DNA of 27,553 bases from Theristus sp. LFF4_11 (taxonomy: Eukaryota; Nematoda; Chromadorea; Monhysterida; Xyalidae), in NCBI GenBank assembly GCA_030248135.1, contig JASANC010004934.1:1-27553 (forward strand), in the 5' to 3' direction. A program made the position numbers and the translations under genes. Shown piece after piece: positions 1-10,382 of this stretch; within the stretch, counting starts at the first letter, position 1, and each line of letters begins with the position of its first letter. Below the pieces are notes generated by a model that was given only the letters and a program-made list of their open reading frames with translations, made no database searches and had not been told where the DNA came from.

Positions 1-179
1 CTGCCATGGACAGCAGCAAATGGCGTCGCATTGCCATTTTGGCGCAACAACTCGCACGCACACCATGACTGACCCAACTGCAACTGCTCGACAACCCACT
101 GATGATAATGAGAAAAAGCTGCAGAGTTCCAGTTCACAAAATTACAACAATTTGCAAGCTACATCAGTTATTAACTTTT

Positions 180-371
180 CTTTACGACCTGCGACTCATT
201 GCGGTTGTAGACGTGAAAGGAAACTGGTTTCTATCTTTATGTGGTCATTCAGAATCCCCGCCTTATTAAGGGGACTCGGGTCACTTTACCAATTTTGAAC
301 TCCCGCGTCATGCATGAGACTGCTCAGTGCTGACCCGTCTATGCGCGCACTGAGTCTCGGGACCAAAATAA
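180..371. repeat. Dispersed repeat, copy 1
   Basis: This stretch is similar, by eye roughly three quarters identical, to 27355-27545 in the same orientation, and a shorter piece recurs near 22596-22680. Shared landmarks are CATTGCGGTTG-like sequence, GGAAACT.GTTTC, CCAATTTTGAA, GCGTC.TGCATGAGACTGCT and CGGGACCAAAAT. It contains a small hairpin, TCCCC (255-259) with GGGGA (270-274). No ORF and no clear termini were found, so the family is not recognised. It could be a SINE or a MITE fragment. Confidence 0.6.
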
Positions 372-1529
372 AAGATCATACTTCACATCAAAAGATAAAA
401 GATCGATACAACTGTACCAAACGTTGGTGTAACACAAAAACTGTAAAAAAATAATGGAACTAAATATCAGTTTTTCCACAGATGCCTTCTTTCAAGGAAT
501 CACTCGCATGATCACCTGAGAACTACAGTCGCTCACTCAATGGACAATTCAAAAAAAGGCATACCGAATCTTTCATCAATCAATGTAATGATGTGTGAGA
601 GGGCGCGATAATAAACACCATAATATTTTGTGTGACGCGTTTATGTGGCTAAATTTGACGCTTTTTAAGTGACAGATAACCTTGGTAAGAGAGACGCATG
701 AAAATGATTGCACCAGCCGCCAGGGTCATCGTTCTTGGATGTGAGAACACGAAAAAATGCATCGGACGCACTCACGCAGCAAACGTTTCATTTTAAGAGT
801 AGTATTTTTTTGAAAACAAGGAGAAATCCACCGTTCAAAGTGGATCACCTGCAAGTGAACGCACAAACACCATGGTTGTCTTCGTTCATGATCATTAGTT
901 AGGTAGCATCATTGAAGAGAGAGGTTGTATTGCAAACCAAACTGCTTCATAATTTGCGACAAGTTTAGTTTACAAAATGAAACGATCGAACAAACAAGCA
1001 TCGCGTGCAACACAGACGGAACAATGGTGCGAAAGTGGTAATGTTCAAAAATTTTGTGCGTTGTGTTTATCTGCAAAACACGCACATGCAAACAGACGAG
1101 ACACCTGCGCACAAGCAAATAGACGCATCGTGGGCAAGTGGGTTGAGAGATGATAAAGAGGAGAGACAATATTCAGTCGCGGATAAAATAAAACGCGGAT
1201 TAATATATTTGCAGAGGTTGATATAGACGTTTGCTGGAAACATGCGTCCGCTCGGCAACACAGACACGCACACTGGCACACGCCTATGCTGGGCAATGGC
1301 CGATGCAATCCGTGCTGCTGATCGCTGCGTTTTTTAACAGCAGCAAAACTAATTTGTTTGTGTTGTTTGTCTTGTTGACTTTATTCAACCGACTTTTATT
1401 CGACTACCAAACAGACGACCGATAATGTCACCAACTTATTAGTGTTCATAATAGAAACGAACAGAAAAAGCGACTTGTCCTAATTTCAAGTTCAACCAAC
1501 AGCTGAGATCTGCGTGTCTGGCCCAGAGT
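372..1529. other. No gene recognised
   Basis: AT-rich DNA with short ORFs only (under 90 codons, on both strands). None has recognisable motifs or a convincing splice pattern. I see nothing here that I can annotate; it is probably intergenic or intronic host DNA. Confidence 0.4.
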
Positions 1530-1979
1530 TTAACACCGTTTGCAAATAAGAGTGGGGGGGGGGGGTCTAGCGCTACATGGGAAAGTTTTTAAACCAAGGG
1601 TGCAGGGACATTCTACTAATCAAGGCGCTTCAGGTTTACCCCCTGAGTAACCCCTGATTATGCCTATAAAGGTCGTTTTTAGGGTGCGGAAGTTGAAAAA
1701 CCCTCGATTTTTTGCGATTTTTCGCAAAGTGTACTTTTTTAGTCCTACCGTATCTCGTAGTTGCACAGTTTCTGGAACCTCACACAATATTCACGTGAAA
1801 GATCTTGCGGAGTTCTTTAAGGCCCTGTATCAATGAGCCCTTGCAAGGGGGGTCCCTGAGGCGCTACGACGCTAGTTAAAATTATTTTTTTTTGAAAAAT
1901 TACGCTATTTTTTTAAAACATTTTTTTTGAGCTCATAAACACAAATTTTTGATTTTCATTTTTAGCTCTACAGGGGGGT

Positions 1980-3660
1980 TTTCGGGGTCGCTGAATTCGA
2001 ATCTGATCTTAGATTTTTGCACCGGGCAATTTTTTGCCCAAAAATTGGGCAAAAACACATTTTTTGCGTTTTCCAGTGTTTTTTGGTTTTAATTTTTAAT
2101 TTTAAGTGCGATTTTTTTAACAAAGCTGTTTTACAACAGCCTTACAACCGCTGTATCGGAATCAGTTTTGATATTTTGCAACTGACCACTTGCCCACCCA
2201 AAAAATGGGTAAAAAGTTGATTTTTTTGCTTTTTGCACACGTTTTCGTTTCACAGTGAAAAAATCAAATTAGAAACAACTTGTAATTTTAATTTTTAATT
2301 CTACATGGAAGGTTTCGGGGTCGCTGAATTCGAATCTGACCTTAGATTTTTGTCCCGGGACTTTTTTGCTTTAAAAGTTGGGCAAAAACACATTTTTATG
2401 CGTTTTCCAGTGGTTTTTTGTTTTAATTTTTAATTTTAAGTGCGGATTTTTTTAACAAAGCTGTTTTATAACAGCCATACAACCGCTGTATTTGAATCAG
2501 TTTTGATATTTTGCAACTGACCACTTGTCCATCTAAAAAATGGGTAAAAAGTTGATTTTTTGCTTTTTGCACACGTTTTCGTTTCACAGTAAAAAAATCA
2601 AGTTAGAAACAACTTGTAATTTAAATTTTTAGTTCTCCAGGGGGGTTTTCAAAATCGCTGAATTTGAATCTGACCTTAGATTTTTGTCCCGGGCTTTTTT
2701 ATTGCTCTAAAAATGGGGCAAAAACACATTTTTATGCGTTTTCCAGTGGTTTTTGTTTTAATTTTTAGTTTTAAATGTAGAGTTAATTAAAAAACAGTTT
2801 CATAACAGCCTTACAGCAATTGTAAGGTTGTTATGAAACTGATTTTTAAACAACTCTACATTTAAAACTAAAAATTAAAACAAAAAACCACTGGAAAACG
2901 CATAAAAATGTGTTTTGCCCCATTTTTAAAGCAATAAAAATGCCCGGGGCAAAAATCTAAGGTCAGATTCAAATTCAGCGATCTTGAAAACCTCCCTGGA
3001 AAACTAAAAATTAAAATTACAAGTTGTTTCTAATTTGATTTTTTCATTGTGAAACGAAAACGTGTGCAAAAAGCAAAAAAAAATCAACTTTTTACCCATT
3101 TTTTAAGTGGACAAGTGGTCAGTTGCAAAACATCAAAACAGATTCAGATACAGCGGTTGTATGGCTGTTATAAAACAGCTTTGTTAAAAAAATCCGCATT
3201 TAAAATTAAAAATTAAATCAAAAACCACTGGAAAACGCATAAAAATGTATTTTTGCCCAACTTTTAAAACAAAAAAAGGCCCGGGACAAAAATCTAAGGT
3301 CAGATTCAAATTCAGCGACCCCGAAACCATCCATATAGAATTAAAAATTAAAATTACAAGTTGTTTCTAATTTGATTTTTTTACTGTGAAACGAAAACGT
3401 GTGCAAAAAGCAAAAAAATCAACTTTTTACCCATTTTTTGGGTGGGCAAGTGGTCAGTTGCAAAATATCAAAACTGATTCCGATACAGCGGTTGTAAGGC
3501 TGTTGTAAAACAGCTTTGTTAAAAAAATCCGCACTTAAAATTAAAAATTAAAACCAAAAAACACTCGAAAACACAAAAAATGTGTTTTTGCCCAATTTTA
3601 GGGCAAAAAAATGCCCTGGGCAAAAATCTAAGATCAGATTCAAATTCAGCGACCCCGAAA
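1980..3660. repeat. Tandem ~335-bp units within both palindrome arms
   Basis: In the left arm the block starting near TCGCTGAATT.GAATCTGA recurs at about 1987, 2322 and 2654, giving a period near 335 bp with two and a half units. The right arm carries the same units in inverse order (around 2960, 3300 and 3630). Each unit includes CATTTTT.TGCGTTTTCCAGTG and TTGCAACTGACCACTTG landmarks and is AT-rich and non-coding. The hairpin arms therefore grew by tandem duplication either before or after the inverted duplication. Confidence 0.75.
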
Positions 3661-3782
3661 CCCCCCTGTAGAACCAAAAATGAAAATTGAAAAATTGTGT
3701 TTATGAGCTCAAAAAATGTTTTAAAAAATAGCGTAGTTTTTAAAAAAAAGTAATTTTAACTAGCGTCGCAGCGCCTCAGGGA

Positions 3783-4845
3783 TAGGGTTAGGGGCTTTGA
3801 AAAAACAAATTTTTTTTTTATTTTTTTTTTCGTTTTTTTTTTAAAAAAAAAAATTTGGATTTTTTTTTTCAAACTTCAAATTTGAAAATTTTTTCTTCTA
3901 CTTTGCTCTGAAAATTCGATTTATGGCATAATTTTTTGAAAGTTCAAACCAAATTTTCTTCCCAACTTCTTTGTGTGCTTAGGTAAATGTCATTATTTGG
4001 TCATTTTGACCGACGTACTCCATGTTTTTCGATCTGGATGACTTCTAGAGTCAATTTTTAGCGTTGAAATGACTTAACTGAATTGAAATATCGTTTCAGA
4101 AATCGTTTTCTTGCAACTTAGAACATGTTTTTCAGTCGGTAGGCCATGAGATGAACATGATATCTTGTTGATTGGCGTATGTTATAGGTCTACAATGGAG
4201 TTGTGCGATATATTGTTAAACAATTTGAGCGGAGATGTTGGTTAATACCACATCACACGACCGTTTTTCAGATACCCGATAACATGGCCACATGTTAAAA
4301 CTTGCGTGCTGAGCTAAACTAACGTGTTAAACTTGCGTCTGTCAGTTGCCCGCAACGTGATCGCGAAATCATGGTACGTGTTTTCGATACGATGATTTGA
4401 AGAGTGGGCTCTCGCCATGTGGCAGATAGCATAGCTGGTTGAACCTGAAAGTAAGTGTCTTGGGGGGGGGGGGGGCGACCGGGTCGACAGGGGTTGCCGA
4501 CTTAGCTACAGCAAACAGGAATTTTTGAACACAGTCAAATTTTGGTAATTTTCTAAAGAGGAACCACTAAGAACGGTTCAATATTCAAGTACACGTGAAA
4601 AATTGCCCTGTTTTACTGTTGAAAATGCAACTTTCCCTCTATGAAATGGACATAATTTCAATAAAACACGATTTTCGCTCTTATAGTTTCCCGGATCGTT
4701 CTGAAAATAGTCTAGATGAACTCAGCTCGACGAGACGCTTCGAACGAACCTAACTTGTAAAAAAAAAATTTTTTTTTTAAAAAAAAAATTTTTTTTTTTA
4801 ATTTAAAAAAAAAAATCCGGATTTTTTTTTTTTCCCCTAACCCTA
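3783..4845 (-). mobile_element. hAT-type MITE family A, unoccupied copy
   Basis: A 1,063-bp element with 12-bp terminal inverted repeats TAGGGTTAGGGG, flanked by the 8-bp duplication CTCAGGGA (3775-3782 and 4846-4853). An 8-bp duplication with a TAGGG terminus fits the hAT superfamily. Positions 3783-4521 match the reverse complement of 17897-18632, and 4516-4845 match the reverse complement of 7603-7915. The two halves meet at CAGGAA (4516-4521), exactly where the other copy is interrupted by the Polinton-like element. It has no ORF and is inserted in the right arm of the TTAA palindrome. Confidence 0.88.
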
Positions 4846-5181
4846 CTCAGGGACCCCCCTTGCAAGGGCTCATTGATACAGGGCCTTAAAGAACTCCGCA
4901 AGATCTTTCACGTGAATACTGTGTGAGGTTCCAGAAACTGTGCAACTACGAGATACGGTAGGGCTAAAAAGGTACACTTTGCGAAAAATCGCAAAAAATC
5001 GAGGGTTTTTCAACTTCCGCACCCTAAAAACAACCTTTATAGGCATAATCAGGGGGTACTCAGGGGGTAAACCTGAAGCGCCTTGATTAGTAGAATGTCC
5101 CTGCACCCTTGGTTTAAAAACTTTTCCATGTATCACGGAATGTTCCTAGGCCCCCCCACTCTTATTTGCAAACGGTGTTAA

Positions 5182-5884
5182 TCGTTATTTCAGCTCACTA
5201 CGTATAATGTAGTGTGACGACCACTTTAAAGTTCAAAATTTCCATTAAAAATGAAACTTTCGAATGCCACTTGTGTTAATCAGTTGATGGCTTCGCTCAC
5301 TCTCTCGCTTCTCTGATTGCCTCCGATGGCAATTTGCAATGAATGGATAATTAATTAAAGTGCACAAGCACCATGTTTGCCATGCGTGTATTTGCCGACT
5401 CATAACCATTAAGGTTCGATTGCTAAGGAAAAACAGGTGCAGCCGTTTGACTACGGTTCAACTGTCCTTGAGGATGGTAAAAACAGGTTTTAATATTGCC
5501 TGGAAAAAACGGTTTTATTTCCAAATTTTTACCAGCAGCCAGTTTTCATAACCTGGCCTTCCGAACCAATCAGAAATACAGCTGAAATTAGTGTGTTCAA
5601 GTGTTTTAATTCCAGTTTGACAGTTTAATTTTTTTACTTTTGCAAATTGTGATCATGCGACATCAACGTCAACAGTTTTCAACCAGCAAAAATTTTAAGA
5701 TAAAAACCGGTTCTTTATTTTTGCAAAAACTGATAAAAACCTGGAAATTTCTTTTCAACTTTTCAGTTTATCTGAAAAAATAGGACACTAACCGTCACGG
5801 GATAGCTTAGAGCTGTTAACGGCAATTAAAAAACATGCGTAAAAATCAAAATAAAAAAAACCAGAGTTCAAAGAACCCACTGAC
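5182..5884. other. No gene recognised
   Basis: AT-rich DNA between the TTAA palindrome and a candidate host exon. Only short, unconvincing ORFs are present. I see nothing that I can annotate. Confidence 0.35.
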
Positions 5885-6029
5885 CTTCAGCACAGGTGCA
5901 TGGAGCTTCGACGAATTCAGTGTTTTCCTCTCCGGCAAAATCTTGACGCGACCCGCCGTGCACGCTGATCAGCCGACGACTGCTGTGCGTTGACGAACAG
6001 TCGGAGAGGCGGCCGTGTGCTGCACCCAT
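5885..6029 (-). CDS. Candidate first coding exon of a host gene
   Basis: On the - strand an ATG at 6029 opens a 145-nt frame starting MGAAHGRLSDCSS and ending in a Cys/Glu-rich stretch at a splice-donor-like GAAG|GTCAGT (exon end 5885). An N-terminal Met-Gly with Ser at position 9 could be an N-myristoylation signal. The composition is far less AT-rich than the surroundings, as expected for coding DNA. The hAT MITE at 6128-6844 would lie about 100 bp upstream of this ATG. I do not recognise the protein and cannot identify a following exon, so this is a weak prediction. Confidence 0.3.
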
Positions 6030-6127
6030 AAAGCGGCAGGGGGCACTCAATGGCAGTCGCTGTGCAAGGCAAACGCTGCACCAGAAGCCACACACGCACC
6101 ACACCGACCACCCACATTCACTCTGTG

Positions 6128-6844
6128 TAGGGTTGTTAAAAAAAAACAAAAATCGTCATTTTTGTTTTTTTTTTAATTTTTTTTTAAAAAAAAATTTCAA
6201 AAATCAAAGTTGTGCTAAATCAATCAGGGAGTCCGAAGAACCACATATGATATGCAAGCGCCTCCCGAATGACTCCCATATGACGGAACTTTGCAGATTT
6301 TGTTTTGGTGACCTCAATTACCCCTTTTCCAAACCGTCACCATGCCTCTTCTTGTGTTTTGACCTCCAAAACGTCACTAATTGTCCCCAGCTAAACTAAT
6401 GCTAAAGTGAAGACAAACATACCGCCTTGAAATTCGATCAATTCTTCTGATGGTGTTGCGACGACACGACACGAAGCAGCAAGCAACCAGACAACGTAGC
6501 GCTTGCAAACGGAGCAGCGAGCACAATCGGACGCTCTGCGAGGCGAATCGTCACCTTATCTGCATCGGAAATGGTAGGCCAAGCTTTGGGACGCTCAAAA
6601 ACTTCATCGCAGATGTTGTCGTAGCCTAAAATCAGTCGGTAAAACGGCCCAAAATCGACTGCTAAAGGTTTTACGAGGTATAATCAAAGAAAATTTTTGT
6701 TGAACTTTCGAAAAATTTTGCCAAAATTGAGGTTTTCAGAGCATATTAGAGGAAAATTTTTCGTTTTTTTTTTAAATTGGCATTTTTGTTTTTTTTTAAT
6801 CACTTTTTAAAAAAAAAAAATTTCATTTTTGTTTAACAACCCTA
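6128..6844. mobile_element. hAT-type MITE family B, copy 1
   Basis: A 717-bp element with termini TAGGGTTGTTAAA and its inverse, flanked by the perfect 8-bp duplication ACTCTGTG (6120-6127 and 6845-6852). A related copy in the opposite orientation lies at 21229-21910. It has no transposase. The terminal TAGGGTT and the 8-bp duplication are shared with family A, which suggests mobilisation by related hAT transposases. Confidence 0.85.
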
Positions 6845-7089
6845 ACTCTGTGTCAGTGTTCACGACCACGACTACGACGACACACAACTGGCGGACGGCA
6901 ATTCGGCAAAGTGCGTTTCGTTGTTTATCAGTGAGAGTGACGGACGCACGACAGTTGAAAATTGGTGTGGGCGTAACTGCAAGGGTTGTCAAACAGAGAA
7001 CTCAAAATTTTTATAAACTAAATAAAAATCGCCGATTTTTTGATTCGAAAAGTTTCCTAAAAAAATTTCTGAAAAAAAAATTGTGCTAA

Positions 7090-7594
7090 ACAGTACCGAA
7101 GACGAGGGGGGGGGGGGGGGGGTACTCCCCCCAGAGCACCCGAGACAGTACCGTGGGCGGGGGGGGGGGGGGTACCCCCCAGAGCACCAGAGATTGTCGG
7201 GTGGGGGGGGGGGGGGGGGGGGGGGGCACCGTACCGTGCCACCCCCCCCCCTAAAACCGGGCACCCCCCATCGGACCCCCCCTCGAAAATTTGGCCGACA
7301 CCCCCCACACCCCCCATGAAATTTTGTCTGGCGGAGACCCCCCCCCAAAATTTTCCGTGCACCCTGAATTTTTTTTCGAAAATCATGATTTTTTGTCTAT
7401 AAAGTTCATAATATAAGCTGAATATATGATAACTTGACCATCTTCATTGTAATTTCAACGATTTTGCAGCAAAATTTAGCGTTTTTCCTTCAAAATTTAA
7501 GCGAAAAATTATCATGGGGGTGGGGGGTGGACCCCCCCCGGGCCCCCCACAGAAAATTTTGAAAAAATGCACCCCCCCATGGGACCCCCCCATA
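7090..7594. repeat. G/C-run-rich repeat, copy 1 (left part)
   Basis: Contains very long guanine runs (about 7107-7121, 7160-7173 and 7203-7226) alternating with CCCCCC(A)GAGCACC.GAGA motifs in units of roughly 50 bp. A non-G segment at 7377-7525 is close to 20795-20945. Short Gly/Pro-rich ORFs here are artefacts of the homopolymers. The hAT MITE carrying the Polinton inserted in this repeat, whose continuation resumes at 18641 with similar C-run motifs. G-quadruplex formation is plausible. Confidence 0.6.
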
Positions 7595-7909
7595 GGTTGG
7601 ACTAGGGTTAGGGGAAAAAAAATCCGGATTTTTTTTTTAAATTAAAAAAATTTTTTTTTTAAATTTTTTTTTACAAGTTAGGTTTGTTCGAAGCGTCTCG
7701 TCGAGCTGAGTTCATCTAGACTATTTTCAGAACGATCCGGAAAACTATAAGAGCGAAAATCGTGTTTTATTGAAATTATGTCCATTTCATAGAGGGAAAG
7801 TTGCATTTTCAACAGTAAAACAGGACAATTTTCGACGTGTACTTGAATATTGAACCGTTCTTAGTTGTTCCTCTTTAGAAAATTACCAAAATTTGACTGT
7901 GTTCAAAAA

Positions 7910-7915
7910 TTCCTG
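7910..7915. repeat. Polinton target-site duplication, left
   Basis: TTCCTG at 7910-7915 and again at 17897-17902 flanks the inserted element. The empty MITE copy has a single CAGGAA (4516-4521, opposite strand). Six base pairs is the duplication length known for Polinton/Maverick integrases. Confidence 0.92.
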
Positions 7916-8035
7916 AGTAGTATGTACCCCCCCCATAATTTCATTTCACTATGGAAAAAACAGACCCCCCCTATGTCCACCTGGTTACTTTCACCATGGC
8001 CCCTCGCAAAACCGACAACGTCAAAGCCGTCACTG

Positions 8036-8095
8036 TCAAGGTCACACACGTCAAAACCGCCCCCCACTTACTGTCACCAGTTATGTCTATAAAAG
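8036..8095 (+). promoter_or_regulatory. Promoter of the left TIR gene
   Basis: A TATAAAAG box at 8088-8095 lies 35 nt upstream of the ATG at 8123, implying a very short leader. Forty-four bp further upstream is TCAAGGTCA (8036-8044), an exact extended nuclear-receptor half-site of the NR5A/FTZ-F1 type, inside a cluster of GTCA(A) repeats. The layout is mirrored at the right TIR. The factor assignment is inference from the known consensus. Confidence 0.6.
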
Positions 8096-8122
8096 GAACC
8101 AGGGATTTCAATTGTAAGAAAG

Positions 8123-8413
8123 ATGGAGGAAAGTACGAAGAAAAAAGCGACAGTTATAATGGCAGCCGCTCTATTGTCGCTGTGCATTTTGCTGATTCCT
8201 GTTTTGTCAATGTACGCAAACGTTCAAGCGGTCATTCCGTTGGATACTATAGTGAGACCGACTCATTTTTCAAATGGAACACAATGTTATCAAGATACGC
8301 TAGATGTTGTGAAACATTTTCTCGATGAGTTTTGCCAAAAGAATCGTAAATTGAACCGTGTTTTAATACACGATAGAATAAACAAGACTTTGTCTATCTT
8401 CCTGGAAGGGTGA
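8123..8413 (+). CDS. 96-aa predicted secreted protein, left TIR copy
   Basis: The N-terminus has three lysines (6-8), then a hydrophobic segment (about 11-32) ending in V-Q-A at 34-36, a fair signal-peptidase site. The alternative is a signal anchor. The remaining 60 residues carry N-glycosylation sequons N51-G-T and N87-K-T and cysteines C55 and C71. The second copy (17392-17682) differs only at Y56F and C71W as far as I can see. The stop codon overlaps a strong splice-donor-like GTGAGT at 8410, so this could be a first exon, but no downstream acceptor I tested keeps a useful frame open. I recognise no family. Being carried in both TIRs, it has two doses and two inward promoters. Confidence 0.65.
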   Translation: MEESTKKKATVIMAAALLSLCILLIPVLSMYANVQAVIPLDTIVRPTHFSNGTQCYQDTLDVVKHFLDEFCQKNRKLNRVLIHDRINKTLSIFLEG

Positions 8414-8703
8414 GTTTTTTAGCTCGTTTCCTCCAGGTGCACAATATTACGGTTTCCATCCGTCCGCTAAAAAACACTAGATTTACTGATTAAACATTTT
8501 TAACATGGAAATGCGTTTTAAAAATGTGATCTTGAAACCAAAATTTTACTCAGTCAAATCGTCTAATGTGACTTGAAATAGTAACGTCTCTAAAACACCT
8601 GATGCAATCCGCTGTTTAATCTGATGCTGAATCGCTATTTCCGTTTAGCAGGTGACCTTGAAACGCCATCTTCCATTAATCAACAGTGCATGCCTGCAAT
8701 ACG

Positions 8704-9850
8704 TACCTGCACATGTGCAATGCACACATGTGTTACACATCCCTTCACATGTGAAATGCACGCCTGCACATGGGCTGCACACACCTGCACATGTGCAATG
8801 CACACCTGCACATGTGCTGCACACACCTGCACACGTGCAATGCACACCTGCACATGTGCTACACATACCTGCACATGTGCAATGCACACCTGCACATGTG
8901 CTGCACATGCCTGTACATGTGCAATGCACACCTGCACATGTGCTACACATACCTGCACATGTGCAATGCACACCTGCACATGTGCTGCACACACCTGCAC
9001 ATGTGCAATGCACACCTGCACACGTGCTACACATACCTGCACATGTGCAATGCATACCTGCACATGTGATACACATACCTGCACATGTGCAATGTACATC
9101 TGCACATGTGCTGCACACACCTGCACATGTGCAATGCACACCTGCACATGTGCAATGCACACATGCACATGTGCTGCACATACCTGCACATGTGCAATGC
9201 ACACCTGCACATGTGCTGCACATGCCTGCACATGTGCAATGCACACCTGCACATGTGCTACACATACCTGCACACGTGCAATGCACACCTGCACATGTGC
9301 TGCACACACCTGCACATGTGCAATGCACACCTGCACATGTGCTGCACACACCTGCACATGTGCAATGCACACCTGCACATGTGCTGCACATGCCTGCACA
9401 TGTGCAATGCACACCTGCACATGTGCTGCACATACCTGCACATGTGCAATGCACACCTGCACATGTGCTGCACATGTGCTGCACATACCTGCACATGTGC
9501 AATGCACACCTGCACATGTGCTGCACACACCTGCACATGTGCAATGCACACCTGCACTTGTGCTGCACACACCTGCACATGTGCAATGCACACCTGCACA
9601 TGTGCTGCACATACATGCACATGTGCAATGCACACCTGCACATGTGCTGCACACACCTGCACATGTGCAATGCACACCTGCACATGTGCTGCACATGCCT
9701 GTACATGTGCAATGCACACCTGCACATGTGCAATGCACACCTGCACATGTGCTACACACACCTGCACATGTACAATGCACACCTGCACATGTGCTGCACA
9801 CACCTGCACATGTGCAATGCACACCTGCACATGTGCTGCACATGCCTGCA
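8704..9850. repeat. Expanded 21-bp palindromic minisatellite
   Basis: About 54 units of 21 bp alternate between ACCTGCACATGTGCAATGCAC and a sister form ending in CTGCACAC, giving a 42-bp higher-order unit. The core TGCACATGTGCA is self-complementary and strictly alternates pyrimidine and purine, so cruciform or Z-DNA is possible. Because the period is seven codons and lacks stops, long Cys/His or Ala/His/Val repeat frames stay open on both strands; I treat them as artefacts. The right TIR keeps only about five units (17004-17116), so the array expanded after the TIRs were last equal. Confidence 0.93.
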
Positions 9851-10382
9851 TATCTCTCGCCATGTGTTTCCACCATTGATTAACAAGATATGCCCGTTCA
9901 TCACGAACGGTTTTTCCATTTTCCACTAGCAACACGCGATTCATCCATGATTATGAATTTAGACATCAGAAAAATCTGCTTTTCTAAAAAAAAATCCGTA
10001 ACATTTCATTAGGTGACCTGTCTGTCGTCATCTGCAAAAAAATTAATCACTCTCTTTTCTGACATATAATATGCTTCACAATCAACAGTTGTCATCTTTC
10101 ACTCATCAGCATCTGACCTTGAAACGGTAGACTCCATCTTCCACTACTCATCAGCCAACATTCGACCTTGAAACAACCATAATTTTTTTGGTCATTTCAA
10201 CCGTCATGTGACTCTAAACGATCAATCATTAAACGTCATTGAAAACTCCATATTCCATTCATCAGCCAAACATTTGACCTTGAAAAACAATCCTTATTTT
10301 TCGGTCATCAATCAAGCGATTATTTCAACCGTCATATGACTCTAAATGATAAATCGTTAAACGTCATTGAACTCTATTCGTT
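9851..10382. other. Non-coding leader region before the first internal gene
   Basis: No ORF of note. It contains a small perfect hairpin, CCGTTC-ATCA-CGAACGG, near 9893-9909. Two direct repeats of about 112 bp follow (near 10150-10260 and 10262-10376), each with GACCTTGAAA, TTTCAACCGTCAT.TGACTCTAAA and TTAAACGTCATTGAA. The pattern suggests regulatory DNA upstream of the gene starting at 10383 or 10476. Confidence 0.55.
10114..10283 (-). promoter_or_regulatory. Cluster of three nuclear-receptor-type half-sites
   Basis: TGACCTTGA at 10114-10122 and 10275-10283 and CGACCTTGA at 10163-10171 all fit the reverse complement of YCAAGGYCR, the known NR5A/FTZ-F1 (nematode NHR-25) site. Further exact copies occur in each TIR (8036, 8653, 17144, 17766). 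I saw no exact copy outside the element. Two of the three sites here are copies within the 112-bp direct repeats. Function is inferred. Confidence 0.45.

Larger units (their letters stand above)
1534..5177. mobile_element. Giant palindromic TTAA element (piggyBac-like, non-autonomous)
   Basis: The two ends are inverted copies beginning CACCGTTTGCAAATAAGAGT. TTAA flanks both sides (1530-1533 and 5178-5181), the target duplication typical of piggyBac-type elements. After subtracting a 1,063-bp hAT MITE and its duplication (3783-4853), the element is about 2,573 bp and almost a single hairpin. Left arm 1534-2815 pairs with right arm 2821-5177, meeting at a perfect 21-bp stem around a GCAAT loop at 2816-2820. 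No transposase ORF is present. Assignment to piggyBac rests only on the TTAA; the palindrome itself is directly visible. Confidence 0.7.
7916..8812 (+). repeat. Left terminal inverted repeat
   Basis: Matches the reverse complement of 17004-17896 nearly base for base over about 0.89 kb. Differences are chiefly C/G-run lengths and scattered substitutions, two of which change the encoded 96-aa protein. In order it holds (AGT)2, C runs, a TCAAGGTCA site, a TATA box, the secreted-protein gene, a second TGACCTTGA site and the first units of the 21-bp minisatellite, where the match to the right end stops. Confidence 0.9.

Noticed and set aside
4511..4526. The 1,063-bp element as an internal-deletion derivative made by microhomology at CAGGAA
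   Set aside because: The shared CAGGAA is better explained as the single pre-insertion target of the Polinton, since it matches a 6-bp duplication exactly bordering inverted-repeat termini in the other copy.
4870..5136. 88-codon - strand ORF in the right arm of the TTAA palindrome
   Set aside because: Mirror of sequence at 1575-1835, where the corresponding frame is interrupted (GAGTAA near 1645); no domain, and the element is otherwise non-coding.
7057..7386. Gly/Pro-rich ORFs over the G-run repeat
   Set aside because: Translations of homopolymer G/C runs in several frames on both strands; no start context or conserved motif.
8704..9850. CRISPR-like array
   Set aside because: Units are contiguous palindromic repeats without unique spacers, in a nematode-type genome.
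8624..9944. Long Cys/His- or Ala/His/Val-repeat ORFs on both strands (up to about 425 codons)
   Set aside because: They result from a stop-free 21-bp minisatellite whose period is a multiple of three; frames are open on both strands, lack conserved ends and shrink to a few units in the right TIR. None joins the TIR gene in frame through the acceptors I tested.
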